Of a stretch of DNA of 64,000 bases, positions 48,164-58,000 are shown piece after piece. Source of the DNA: CAWBOY01 sp963790585 (lineage in GTDB: Bacteria; Planctomycetota; Planctomycetia; Gemmatales; Gemmataceae); NCBI GenBank assembly GCA_963790585.1, contig CAWBOY010000002.1, positions 1,178,001 to 1,242,000 of the forward strand, read 5' to 3'. The notes below the pieces were generated by a model. That model did no database searches and was not told the DNA's origin. It was given only the letters and a program-made list of their open reading frames with translations. Each line of letters begins with the position of its first letter. Within the stretch, counting starts at the first letter, position 1. The position numbers were made by a program, and so were the translations under genes.

Positions 48164-48844
48164 ATGTCTAGCCGCATCTTAGTCATCGAAGACGAACCGG
48201 AAATCGCCGATTACATGGTGCGCGGTTTACGTGAGGAAGGCTTCACCGTCGAACGCGCCGCCGATGGCGACGAAGGCTGGCATCAGCTCAAAACCTCGAG
48301 CTGGGATGTTGTGTTGCTCGATTGGTGGCTTCCGGGCCCCGATGGCTTGACGCTGCTGCGTCGCTTTCGCCAGGGCGATACGACCACTCCGATCATATTC
48401 CTCACGGCCCGCGACGCCGTGTCCGACCGCGTCCGTGGGCTCGATAACGGAGCCGATGATTACCTCTGCAAGCCGTTTGCGTTCGAGGAATTGCTAGCTC
48501 GGATCCGCGTCATGTCGCGCCGCCAGGACCGCGCCGTCGGCACGATGCTCATTCATGACGATGTTAAAATTGACCTGGTGGCGCACTGCGCCGAGCGGGC
48601 CGGCACCCGACTCAACCTGACTGCCAAAGAACATGCTTTGCTCGTGTTTTTCATGCAGCATCCAGATGAAGTCTTGACCCGAACGCGGATCTATGAACAG
48701 GTCTGGGACGAGCGCTACGACGGCTTGTCGAACACGCTCGAAGTTCATGTGATGGAACTCCGCCGGCAACTGGAAGCGCATGGCCCGCGCTTGATTCACA
48801 CCTTGCGAAATCGCGGCTACATTTTCGGCCAGGAGCCGAGGTGA
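48164..48844 (+). CDS. OmpR/PhoB-family response regulator
   Basis: 226 residues. Receiver domain with acidic pocket (VIEDE), phosphoacceptor D53 in VVLLDWWLPGPDG, threonine in IIFLTARD and lysine in LCKPFAFEEL. Winged-helix DNA-binding domain at about 130-225 (LNLTAKEHALLVFFMQHPDE, TRTRIYEQVWDERYDG, VHVMELRRQLE). It regulates transcription after phosphorylation by the kinase encoded next. The receiver is closest to the CusR/QseB style, but the target genes are not evident. Confidence 0.93.
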   Translation: MSSRILVIEDEPEIADYMVRGLREEGFTVERAADGDEGWHQLKTSSWDVVLLDWWLPGPDGLTLLRRFRQGDTTTPIIFLTARDAVSDRVRGLDNGADDYLCKPFAFEELLARIRVMSRRQDRAVGTMLIHDDVKIDLVAHCAERAGTRLNLTAKEHALLVFFMQHPDEVLTRTRIYEQVWDERYDGLSNTLEVHVMELRRQLEAHGPRLIHTLRNRGYIFGQEPR

Positions 48845-48848
48845 TCGC

Positions 48849-50300
48849 GTGACATTGACGACGCGCCTGTCGCTGTTTTTTCTGAGCACCTTGGCCCTGG
48901 TCCTCCTCGGCTTCTCGCTCACGCTCTATCTCATCGCCTACACCTACCTACATCATCAAAGCGACGAGCGGCTCGATTCGGTGATGAATACTCTGGTGGC
49001 CTCGGTCGATGTCGGGCCGCAAAAACTCGATTGGGAACCGCACGAGCGCCATCTCAACGTCGGGCCCGCCGCCCTCGGCGATCAAGTCATGTGGCTGGTC
49101 CACGATGATTTGAACCAAATGCGCGACCATTCCAAGCAATCGGAAATTGATGATTTTGTCGGCGAGGCGAGCAGGAATACCGCTACACATGAGATCAGCC
49201 GCAGCCGCGTCGATTGGCGCACGGACCATTGGCAATTCAGTCACCGCTGGATATTACCAGCCAAAAGAGACCTAAATAAGGCTGGATCGCCGACGCCCGC
49301 GATGGACGAGGAAGGACGGATATTCGATGCCCTGTCGATCACCGCGGCCGTGCCACTCGGGCCGCTCAACGCGACGTTGAACCAACTGGCGCTCGCCCTC
49401 ACAGGCCTTTCATCCTTGATTTGGCTCTTGGCCTTGTTCGCCGGCCGATTCGTCTCACGCCGTGCCCTGCTCCCTGTCGCGCAAATGGCCAAGGCCGCGC
49501 GGCTGATGGACGGGACCGACCTCGAACAACGGTTACCGAGCGTAAACACAAGTGACGAACTCGAAGACCTCAATCGCGCCTTTAACAGTCTTTTGGCTCG
49601 CTTGCATGTCTCGTTTGAGCGCCAGCGCAGATTCACGGGCGATGCCTCGCATCAACTGCGCACGCCCCTGGCCGCGATTCTTGGGCAAATCGAAGTGGCC
49701 CTGCGACGCGAGCGTCCGTCGGAAGAATATCAGCGGGTCCTGATCACCGTGCAGAAGAGAGCGGAGCATCTAGGCCGCATCGTCGAATCGCTCCTGTTTC
49801 TCGCCCGCGCTGATAACGAATCGCTGCTCCCAGGACGCCAGCAGCTCGATGTAGTCGAATGGTTGCCCGAACGCCTACGCCTCTGGGCTGAGCATCCCCG
49901 CCAGGCCGATATTCAACTCGAAATAGCTATCGTCGGTCCTATTTTCGTGCGCGTCCAACCGGAATTGCTGAGCGAAATCCTGAACATCCTCTTCGACAAC
50001 GCTTGCAAGTTCAGCAAGTCGGGCTCGCCGATTGTGATTGGGCTCCGCCGCAGCGCAGACGCCGTGGACTTGTCGGTTCGCGACGACGGTTGCGGCATCG
50101 ACCCGAGCGATTTAGAGCATCTCTTTACGCCCTTTTTCCGCTCAGCCGACGCGCGGCGGCGCGGGATCGAAGGCTTGGGGTTGGGCCTTTCGATCGCCAA
50201 ACGCCTCGCGGACGCCTGCGGCGGCGTGCTGTCCGCGACAAGCATCATCGGCACGGGAAGTTGCTTCGCGCTCGAGCTTCCACTGGACGAGCAAACGTAA
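48849..50300 (+). CDS. Sensor histidine kinase
   Basis: 483 residues from a GTG at 48849, four bases after the regulator's stop. TM1 at about 8-30, a periplasmic sensor region to about 170, TM2 near 178-200 (LALTGLSSLIWLLALFAGRF), HAMP domain (RRALLPVAQMAKAARLMDGT), then the kinase core: FTGDASHQLRTPLAAILGQI with the phosphorylated histidine, N box NILFDNACKFS, G1 RDDGCGI, F box PFFRS, G2 GLGLGLSIAK. It pairs with the response regulator upstream. The signal is unknown; HAMP plus two helices is common in metal and envelope-stress sensors. Confidence 0.93.
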   Translation: MTLTTRLSLFFLSTLALVLLGFSLTLYLIAYTYLHHQSDERLDSVMNTLVASVDVGPQKLDWEPHERHLNVGPAALGDQVMWLVHDDLNQMRDHSKQSEIDDFVGEASRNTATHEISRSRVDWRTDHWQFSHRWILPAKRDLNKAGSPTPAMDEEGRIFDALSITAAVPLGPLNATLNQLALALTGLSSLIWLLALFAGRFVSRRALLPVAQMAKAARLMDGTDLEQRLPSVNTSDELEDLNRAFNSLLARLHVSFERQRRFTGDASHQLRTPLAAILGQIEVALRRERPSEEYQRVLITVQKRAEHLGRIVESLLFLARADNESLLPGRQQLDVVEWLPERLRLWAEHPRQADIQLEIAIVGPIFVRVQPELLSEILNILFDNACKFSKSGSPIVIGLRRSADAVDLSVRDDGCGIDPSDLEHLFTPFFRSADARRRGIEGLGLGLSIAKRLADACGGVLSATSIIGTGSCFALELPLDEQT

Positions 50301-50435
50301 GGGAATTTGCCAGAATTCCGCATCCGCGGGGATGTTGTCTTGTGTTCCTGACAACACCAATTCAAGAGGCGCCTTCCAGGAGACGACCACCTAGAATGCC
50401 ACAATTCCATACACGATAGTCGACGCCTTCACCGA

Positions 50436-51284
50436 TCACCCGTTCGCCGGCAACGTTGCCGTGATCTTCACCACGACATTATCAAGCCCCCAGCTCTCAT
50501 CGTCGGTCCCTTTCCCCTCGAAGAGGCTGCTGGTGAACTCGAACTTGAGATCCGACTTGTCATGTGCAAACGTGAATGAGAAGTGATAAATGCTGTCTTT
50601 GAAAAAGTTGCTGTAACCAAGAGTGCCTGTCGAGGTCGCTCCAGATTGGGGGAGTTTCTTTTTCTCTTTAGAATCCGCGGGGTAGCTCTGATAGCTGCCG
50701 TCTTCTTTCACTTTTGGATTATTGGAGAACGTGGCATCCAGCAGCGTCGGCCCGGCGTCGCCGACGCGCAACAGGAAACGATCAGGCCCAAATTGTGGAC
50801 TGTCGCCGTCCCAGGATTTGAGAATATAGAGGTCGAAATCGACGGTTACTTTGGAATGGGCTTTCAAGTCCTTGAGCGCCAACTCGATGGTCTGATCGAC
50901 CCGAGTGCGATTCCAATCTGGATCGGTAGGCCGCCCGATTGCCGGCCCGCCGAACTCGCCCAAGAAGCGTTGCTTTCGGTTCGGCGACTCGACGGTGACG
51001 ACCTTGGGCGCGGGGAGCGTGCCAGTCTCCTTTGTCTTGGTCTTGTCGAACTTGATCGCTTTCGAGGTCCATTCAGGATAGCTCGAACCCACGGGACCAT
51101 TGAAGTCATTGGTGTAGACCGTGATGGGTTCGGGCGTTGAAACTTCCTTGAGCGAATTGTGGTTCCAGCGGATTTCAATTAGGCCGAACGATAGAACGCA
51201 TATTGTGACAGCCATGAGGATTTCAACCGTGGTTGGCATCCACACCAGGTTTCCTTTTTTGTCCCTTAGCAGCCTTATTCCCAT
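50436..51284 (-). CDS. Membrane-anchored hypothetical protein
   Basis: 282 residues from ATG 51284, with GGGGAGG upstream. One N-terminal membrane helix (TTVEILMAVTICVLSFGLIEI) anchors a beta-rich extracytoplasmic domain. Stretches such as VYTNDFNGPVGSSYPEWTSK and WGLDNVVVKITATLPANG resemble the jelly-roll, 'DFN...W...LDNV' layout of lectin-like or PEP-CTERM-associated domains. Function unknown. It is divergent from the SUI1-fusion gene with 62 bases between starts. Confidence 0.65.
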   Translation of the reverse strand: MGIRLLRDKKGNLVWMPTTVEILMAVTICVLSFGLIEIRWNHNSLKEVSTPEPITVYTNDFNGPVGSSYPEWTSKAIKFDKTKTKETGTLPAPKVVTVESPNRKQRFLGEFGGPAIGRPTDPDWNRTRVDQTIELALKDLKAHSKVTVDFDLYILKSWDGDSPQFGPDRFLLRVGDAGPTLLDATFSNNPKVKEDGSYQSYPADSKEKKKLPQSGATSTGTLGYSNFFKDSIYHFSFTFAHDKSDLKFEFTSSLFEGKGTDDESWGLDNVVVKITATLPANG

Positions 51285-51346
51285 GACGGCACCTCCCCAG
51301 GGCCTTTTCGTATCGTATTGAACCCGAGACACGAGCGGAAGCGGCC

Positions 51347-52033
51347 ATGACACAAAAAAGACAAAAGAGAGTCTTATTAATCACCAACGTCGCTCCTCTT
51401 CCCAGCCAATCCCCGGCGATTCTATTCAACGCGACCTGCGCTAAAATGGGTCTGCCATGGCTCGCCGTCGAAAAGGAAGTCGTGGCCGTCACCGACGACG
51501 ATTTTTCTCAAGCCGATTGGATTGTCGCGCTCGATGAACCGGAACATCGGCCACGGCTCTACGAGCGCTTCCCGGGCTGGGCCGAGAAAGTGGAATACTG
51601 GCAAGTTTTCGGCGACGACCCGCTTCCCTTGATCGAACGCGAGGTAGCCGACCTGACGGCACGCCTAATCGGTGGGGGCAGGCTACGCTCGGCGCGACTG
51701 CCTGAACCTGTCGTTACGGTGACGATCTGCTCGAAGTGTCAACGTCCGCACGCCAGCTGTACTTGCAAGAAGAAGGAACCCGATGTCAAAAAGGGCACGA
51801 TCGTCCGTGTCGGTCGGGAAACGAAAGGCCGTCGCAGCAAAGGCGTGACCATCGTTTCCGATCTTCCTCTCGACGAAACGGCTCTGCTCGATCTGGCCGC
51901 GCTGCTGAAAAATCGTTGCGGCACCGGCGGAACCGTCAAAGACGGTAAAATTGAAATTCAGGGCGATCAAAGGGATCGGCTCGCGGTTGAGCTGGCGAAG
52001 CTGGGTTATCAGGTGAGACGGGTCGGCGGCTAA
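51347..52033 (+). CDS. Degenerate LMW-phosphatase domain fused to a SUI1/eIF1 domain
   Basis: 228 residues. Residues 1-110 follow the low-molecular-weight tyrosine phosphatase fold (VTDDDFSQADWIVALDEPEH, then VFGDDPLPLIEREVADLTAR), but the P-loop is gone: VLLITNVAPLPSQSPAIL replaces the C-x5-R signature, so no phosphatase activity is expected. A zinc-knuckle-like CSKCQRPHASCTC comes at about 128. Residues 145-228 are a SUI1/YciH domain (GTIVRVGRETKGRRSKGVTI, LKNRCGTGGTVKDGKIEIQG). SUI1 proteins bind the ribosome and influence start-site choice. The fusion appears unusual; it may bring the SUI1 part to another protein. Confidence 0.72.
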   Translation: MTQKRQKRVLLITNVAPLPSQSPAILFNATCAKMGLPWLAVEKEVVAVTDDDFSQADWIVALDEPEHRPRLYERFPGWAEKVEYWQVFGDDPLPLIEREVADLTARLIGGGRLRSARLPEPVVTVTICSKCQRPHASCTCKKKEPDVKKGTIVRVGRETKGRRSKGVTIVSDLPLDETALLDLAALLKNRCGTGGTVKDGKIEIQGDQRDRLAVELAKLGYQVRRVGG

Positions 52034-52215
52034 GAAACGGTTCATGAGAAAAAGCGTTCTCTTCTCGGAAGAACCTTGATGCTGCGCCGCGGTTGATTAG
52101 AATAATATAGACTAATACCATTCAGGGTGCGATACTGAGCAAACTAGGACGGACGGGGATAAAGCGTAAATCGGAACCTCTCCACTCGGCCGCCTTTTAG
52201 CCAAGGAGTTTCTCA

Positions 52216-52953
52216 ATGAATTATGAAAACTATGACGTCGTTGTACCGCTAGAAGAAGCCCAATCCGCATCGAGCGAGCGGACTGTCTTCATCCAGCGCG
52301 TTTACATGCATCTCGCCGGTGCGATTCTCGCGTTCGTCGCTCTCGAAACGCTGCTCGTCAAGACCTTTAGCGTCGAGCAGGTCTTCGGCCTGTTCGCTGG
52401 CAAGGGCATGTTTGGCCTCCTGGCATTGATGGCGCTTTTTATGGGTGCTGGTTATTTGGCCCAGGCCTTCGCCCGGAGCCGAACGTCACCGGGCCTGCAA
52501 TATCTCGGCTTGGGACTTTATGTCGCGCTTGAAGCCGTGATCATCTTCCCGTTGATCTGCTATGCCAATGTCGTGGTCGATCGACAGGGCGGTGGCGCTT
52601 CGCTGATCCCGACCGCCGGCATCCTGACGCTCTGCGTCTTCGCGGGCCTGACGATGTCGGTCTTTTTTACGGGCAAGGATTATTCGTTCCTCGCGCCGGT
52701 CCTGTCCGTGGCCACGATGATTAGCCTGGGCGTGATTGTCTGTGCGATCCTGTTCGGCTTCTCGCTCGGTCTGCTATTCTCGTTCTTGATGGTCGCTTTG
52801 ATGTCGGGTTACATTCTGTATGACACCTCGAATGTCATTCATCACTACCCGACCGACATGTATGTCTCGGCCGCCCTCGCTCTCTTCGCGGACGTGGCGA
52901 CCCTCTTCTATTACATTCTGCGCATCATGATCGAAATGAACCGCAGCCGCTAA
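52216..52953 (+). CDS. Bax inhibitor-1/YccA-family membrane protein
   Basis: 245 residues with seven predicted membrane helices (for example MHLAGAILAFVALETLLVK, LLALMALFMGAGYLAQAFA, LSVATMISLGVIVCAILFGF, VALMSGYILYDTSNVIHHY). The last motif with GYILYDTSNVI is the conserved aspartate-containing helix 6 of the family. Members are calcium-leak channels or interact with FtsH-type proteases in bacteria. ATG 52216 has AAGGAG. A terminator follows 30 bases after the stop, so it is probably monocistronic. Confidence 0.92.
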   Translation: MNYENYDVVVPLEEAQSASSERTVFIQRVYMHLAGAILAFVALETLLVKTFSVEQVFGLFAGKGMFGLLALMALFMGAGYLAQAFARSRTSPGLQYLGLGLYVALEAVIIFPLICYANVVVDRQGGGASLIPTAGILTLCVFAGLTMSVFFTGKDYSFLAPVLSVATMISLGVIVCAILFGFSLGLLFSFLMVALMSGYILYDTSNVIHHYPTDMYVSAALALFADVATLFYYILRIMIEMNRSR

Positions 52954-52982
52954 GCCACGCTTTCGATCGAACGAAACCAGAG

Positions 52983-53016
52983 GGGCCGCCTGCGATCATG
53001 CAGGCGGCCCTTATTT
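52983..53016 (+). terminator. Rho-independent terminator
   Basis: GGGCCGCCTGC at 52983-52993 pairs with GCAGGCGGCCC at 53000-53010 around a 6-base loop, followed by TTATTT. It lies 30 bases after the Bax inhibitor-1 gene. Confidence 0.8.
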
Positions 53017-53121
53017 ATGCACTTGCCTCATAGCGTCCAGTTTGCGACACTAGCCAACAAGTGTAGACGCGGCGTCTTGACGCGTTAGAAAATCATCACG
53101 AATCGGCGCACGGAGGCGCTC

Positions 53122-54205
53122 ATGTTTGGTCTGCGCCGCCCTAATCTCCGTCACCTCACTGCCCGTCGTATCGCCCTGCTCAAACCGAGCGCAGCTTGGC
53201 GACATCGTTCATGCTTTGCCCGTCCTGACAGCCTTACGCCGGCGCTTTCCGCATGCCCACATAACCTGGATTGTCAATCGCGCCTACGAGCCTTTGATTC
53301 AGGGCCATCCGGATCTTGACGAAACTCTGGCGTTCGATCGCGGCGCCACAGGGCATGGCCTCCGCATGGCCTGGACGACCTACCATTCCTTCGCGCAGGA
53401 GCTGCGGCGGCGGCGTTTTGATCTGCTGATCGATCTTCAAGGTTTACTCCGCTCCGGTATCATGGCCGCAGCCAGCGGGGCGCGCCGCATCGTCGGCTTG
53501 AGTACCGCCCGCGAAGGAGCGCGCTGGTTTTACACCGACATCGTATCCATCAAAAACTTCAAAGCGATCCACGCGGTCGATCGCTATTGGCGCATCGTCG
53601 AGGAACTCGGGGTCGGCGGCAGCCCAAAGCAATTCCACCTGCCGATTGCCGACGAAGCCCAACACTGGGCGGCGGAGAAGCTGGACGTCCTACCGCGCCC
53701 GTGGATGGTCGTCGGTGCCGGCTCGCGCTGGATGACCAAACGCTGGCCTCCAGAACATTTCGCCTCTCTTTTGTCGAAATCATTGGCTAAATTTGGCGGC
53801 TCGGTCGTTTTCGTCGGCAGCGCCGATGAAACACCATTAGCGGCTCAGGTGCGTGCGCAACTGAACGCCCCCGGCCTCGATTTGACAGGCCGATCGACGC
53901 TGCCCCAGTTGACGGCGCTGCTCCGTCGAGCTGACGTGATGTTGGCGAATGATACCGGTCCGCTGCATTTGGCGACGGCTCTAGGCCGACCTGTGGTCGC
54001 TCCCTATACCTGTACCCGAGACAACATGACGGGCCCTTATGCCCCGAACGGCGGCGGCGCGGTCGAAACGACGGTCTGGTGCAAGGGCAGCTACGTCAAG
54101 CGCTGCGCCCGCATGGAATGCATGACCGAGCTGACGCCGGAGCGACTCTGGCCCGTCCTAGACGAGGTATTGCAGCGATGGCAGATCCGATCTCTCCCCG
54201 CCTGA
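53122..54205 (+). pseudogene. Heptosyltransferase-like glycosyltransferase (GT9), one frame break
   Basis: About 361 residues. ATG 53122 starts MFGLRRPNLRHLTARRIALL; the frame then needs one G dropped near 53195 to give K-P-S-A-L-G-D-I-V-H-A-L-P, the family signature. The rest is intact: LIDLQGLLRSGIMAAASGAR, WMVVGAGSRWMTKRWPPEHF, and GPLHLATALGRPVVAPY with the ADP-heptose binding loop NDTGPLHLA. Length is 1 modulo 3. It would transfer heptose to lipid A core or another acceptor at the inner membrane. The end overlaps maf by 28 bases. Confidence 0.85.
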
Positions 54206-54762
54206 TTCTCGCCAGCACCTCTCCCGCGCGGCGCGAGCTTCTCACCCGCTCCGGCTACTCTTTCGAGATCATCCCCTCAGCCGTCGAGGAGCCGACAACT
54301 GGTTTTGCCGATCCGCGTACCATGGTCCAGACCATTTCCTGGCTCAAAGCGGCTGCGGTAGCGCCCAAGATCGACGTCGGCATCGTCATCGCTGCCGACA
54401 CCATCGGCTGGCTCGACGGCAAACCGATCCTCAAACCCACTGACGAAGCCGACGCCCGCCGCATTCTTGCCGAGCTAGGCGGCCGCGACCACGAACTCTG
54501 GACTGGCGTCGTCCTCTGGCGCCGACCCGATGATTTGCAGCTTATCTGGCAAGAGCGCAGCCTCGTTCACTTCGCCGCTATGACGCCGGCAGAGACCGAC
54601 ATGTACCTGGCAACCCGCGCCTGGAAACACAATTCGGGGGCCTACGCGATCGAAGAGATTCACGATCCCTATGTAAACGTGGTCGAAGGAAGCGTGAGCA
54701 ATGTCATCGGTCTGCCGATGGAATCACTGAAACGGGCCCTCGCAACGCTCGTTTCGAGATAG
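54178..54762 (+). CDS. maf: Maf-family nucleotide pyrophosphatase
   Basis: 194 residues. N-terminal LILASTSPARRELLTRSGYS is the Maf signature, followed by VIAADTIGWLDGKPILKPTD with the catalytic aspartate and GAYAIEEIHDPYVNVVEGSV at the end. Maf enzymes hydrolyse dTTP, UTP or modified nucleotides and so act in house-cleaning. ATG 54178 is chosen because the match begins there; it overlaps the glycosyltransferase gene. Confidence 0.92.
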   Translation: MADPISPRLILASTSPARRELLTRSGYSFEIIPSAVEEPTTGFADPRTMVQTISWLKAAAVAPKIDVGIVIAADTIGWLDGKPILKPTDEADARRILAELGGRDHELWTGVVLWRRPDDLQLIWQERSLVHFAAMTPAETDMYLATRAWKHNSGAYAIEEIHDPYVNVVEGSVSNVIGLPMESLKRALATLVSR

Positions 54763-54859
54763 GTAAGCGGCGCGGCGTCGGGCCGTCGTGCGGCGTAAGC
54801 CTGCATGCCTCAAAGCTCCACGAGCAGCGCCAGAGTTCTGCCCCAACGAAGATGTTCTC

Positions 54860-54994
54860 ATGATTGCGATCACCGGGGCGGCGGGAATCATTGGGTCGAT
54901 TCGCGCGGACTTGAGCAAACTGGCGGACTTTGGCTACACTCTCGCAGCGACATTTCTTGAGGAGGGCGTGCGCCGAACGGTGGCGGTGCGATGA
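54860..54994 (+). CDS. Possible small ORF, Rossmann-like fragment
   Basis: 44 residues (MIAITGAAGIIGSIRADLSK and onward to RRTVAVR). The ITGAAGIIG stretch resembles the nucleotide-binding loop of an SDR, so it may be a gene relic. No good ribosome site; the 332-base gap otherwise contains only the terminator at its right end. Confidence 0.25.
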   Translation: MIAITGAAGIIGSIRADLSKLADFGYTLAATFLEEGVRRTVAVR

Positions 54995-55006
54995 ATCATA
55001 GAAACG

Positions 55007-55040
55007 AAAAAACCCTGGAGAGAGCGCTCTCTCCAAGGTT
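55007..55040 (-). terminator. Rho-independent terminator of the giant surface protein gene
   Basis: GGAGAGAGCGCTCTCTCC (55017-55034) is a perfect palindrome with an outer AACC/GGTT pair, followed on the minus strand by TTTTTTCG. It lies 55 bases beyond the stop of the gene ending at 55095. Confidence 0.85.
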
Positions 55041-55094
55041 CTTCGGGTTACTCATCCTGAGTAATCGGGGGGTCGGGTCAACAAGCCGGGCTCA

Positions 55095-58000
55095 TCATGG
55101 CTTGTTGTAATACTCAGTGCCTTCTGCAACGGCCTGTTCCAGCGTCAACAAATCCATGTTGGAGAAGACCAAACTCGAAACGTCCGAGAAACTCGGAGCT
55201 GTCGGTCGTTCGAGCAGATCGGTTACCGCGCTGCTATGGACGAACGCACTGGCCGGAAGCGTCGTCTGAGCAAACAAAGCACTGATGAAATCGAAGCGGA
55301 ATCCTGTAGTGCTCGTCGACGTCAGGAATGAGGTCGCGATGTTATAACGGCTGGACATGGCCACCTGAGAAGTCCAGTAGGTCAATTCCGCTGAGCTGGG
55401 ACTACGGCCGACCAACTCAGTGAACAAGGCCTTCACAAAGTTTCCATTTTGATCGCTCGTCGCGCCAGGCAGCGAATTCGCGTAGGCCGCGAAATTGCTC
55501 GATGCGAACTGGATCGCCATCACTTGCACGAGAGTGTACCCATTGGTCAGCTCCTGCACCATCGCGTTTAGACTGGGCGTGCTCGGTACGGCACCCATCA
55601 TCGCCTGGTAAACCAGTGATGATTCCGTCGTACGGAATTCCGTTGAAGTCATAATCGCAGTGACGAACTGATTATCTGTCATGGCGCCGGTCTGCAACGC
55701 GTTACCGTAGTAATTCAGTTGCGAAGCATTCGGGGCATGATGGAGGAAATCACTGAACACGTGATTCACGAAATTCGTGTTCAGGGTGGTCACGGTGAGG
55801 GCGTGAGCCTCGGCTGACGTCGCTCCCGCACCCGCGATGTTATCCGCCCGCACCTCATAGTAATAGTTTGTACCCGCCGCTAAACCGGCGTCGACGAAGG
55901 ATGTCGAGGTGAGCCCCGTCTTGTACGGCGTGGCGCCTTCTCCACCCGGGGTCGTGCTGCGGTAGAGGTCGTAGGTCACCGCACCAGCCACAGGCGCCAG
56001 GATACAGTTTCCTGAGTAACGCCGCCCGAAACTGATACCCCGGTTGGTCCGGCCAGGATCTTATCAGCGACGCAAGGAATCAGAGACGGGAAGTTATGAA
56101 ACTCACCGTTCCCTGTGACGACGTTGGCAACCAGCGTACCGTCCACGTTACCGTTGTTGAACTGCACGTAAGCGAGCGGAGCCAAAACACTGCCTTCGAC
56201 GGCAATGTTGTAGATCGCTACACTGGTCGCCTGGTAGAAATTCCAAACGACGTGCTGATTCGTCGTGCCATTGATGTTGATCCCCATGCCCTGGAAGGCG
56301 TCGGCCGTTCCGCTCACGTTGATCACCACGGTGGCATTTGCCGGGGCCGTGATGTTCACCGTGTTGGTCGTGCCGAGCGTGGTTCCAGAGATGTTGAACA
56401 CATCCAGAGTCGGATCCGTGCCTGCCAAAGTCAATATGCCATACTGATTGGTGGTCGTACCATTCTGTAGGAGCGTTGAAAGGTAGGTCGACTTCGCGTC
56501 CTGATTGATTTGGACGGCCGTGAAATCGATATCGTTCAACTGTTTACGAACAGTGCCGTTCGGAACAGAAACGTGGCTGAGATTCTTGGAAATCCCATAG
56601 ACCACATTGCCATTGGCGACGGTACCGTTGCTGTCGGTCAAGTTGCCGTTGTCGATCAACTCGTCCACGGTGCCGTTGGAATTCGTCAGACCCGTGGCGA
56701 TGCCGACATTGCTGAACGTACCGTTACCGCCGACCGCGACTCGGCCGGCGACATCGGTGTTGTTCAGATTGACGTCGCTGAACGCGAACAGGTTGAAGCC
56801 TGTGGCTGCATCCAGGAGCTGACCAGAGCAGAGGACCGGCGTCTCGGTGACGCTGGCCTTGTTGGGGTTGCCGTTGTATTGATCCTCCGTGACCGTTGCC
56901 GTGTTGGTCTGGGCCGAGGTGCTGATGACCCGAGCCGTTATCTGCAGAGTCGGCGTCGCGCCAACCGCGATCGTACCGATGGTCCACACACCGGTGGTGG
57001 AGTTGTAGGTTCCCACACTCGGGGTAGCCGAGATAAAGCTAAGACCGGCCGGCAATGGATCATTGACGACCGCATCCGTCGAGATGCCGGGTCCAGAGTT
57101 GGTCACACTAACCGTATAACCAATCGTGTAGCCGACCACCGGTGCGGCCGTCGTCTCGGTCTTCTTGATGATGAGGTCGGCTTCCGGCGTTTCCGAAGCG
57201 CTGGCGCTATTATTGCTCGAATTATAATCGTACTGATCCGAGGCCGACACGGTCGCCGTGTTCGTTTGCAGCGTGCCGCTGACAACTTTGGCCGTGATCG
57301 TGAAGGACGTGGAAGCTCCGTTGGCAAGGTTGCCGATGGCCCACACTCCAGTGGTATGGTTGTAGGCTCCAGCCGCGGAGTCAGAAACATAGGTCAAGCC
57401 GGAGGGTAATTGATCCGTTATCGCCACGCCTGTTGCGGCGTTGGGGCCGTGGTTGGTGGCCGTCACGGTAAATGTGACATTCGCACCGATTTGCGGATGT
57501 GAATTGTCAATCGTCTTCGTGACGCCGATGTCGGCGGCGAGACGGACGTAGAAGTCGTAATTTGGACCAGAGGTATTCGATTCTGGAGGAATGACGATCG
57601 ACTGAATGACCGTGCTCGAACCCGGAGCCGAAGCTCCACCGAATACCGAGCCCGGTACGTCCTTGCCAGGATAATACGGCGGCTGCGTTTCCGTTAGTAC
57701 GTAATTGCCCGGACGCAGGTTCGGAATGTCGTAGTAGCCGGAACTATTGGTGGCTACGGGGATGCTAACAGTATTGCCCAAGTAATCCGTGCCGGTCAGC
57801 GTTATCGTCACCCCGGGCAGGTTGGTCAACGAAGAGTAGTCGCCGGCCTTGCTGTGATCCAGGAAGACAAATCCCGAAATGTCGTTCGTATTGATAACGA
57901 CGTTGGCAGTTGCGCTCCCCGAGTCCGGTCGCGTCGATGGTCCGTGATCGTAAGCAAGGGAGGCTGTGTTCGTCACCGTACTGCCCGGTGCCGCGGTCTT

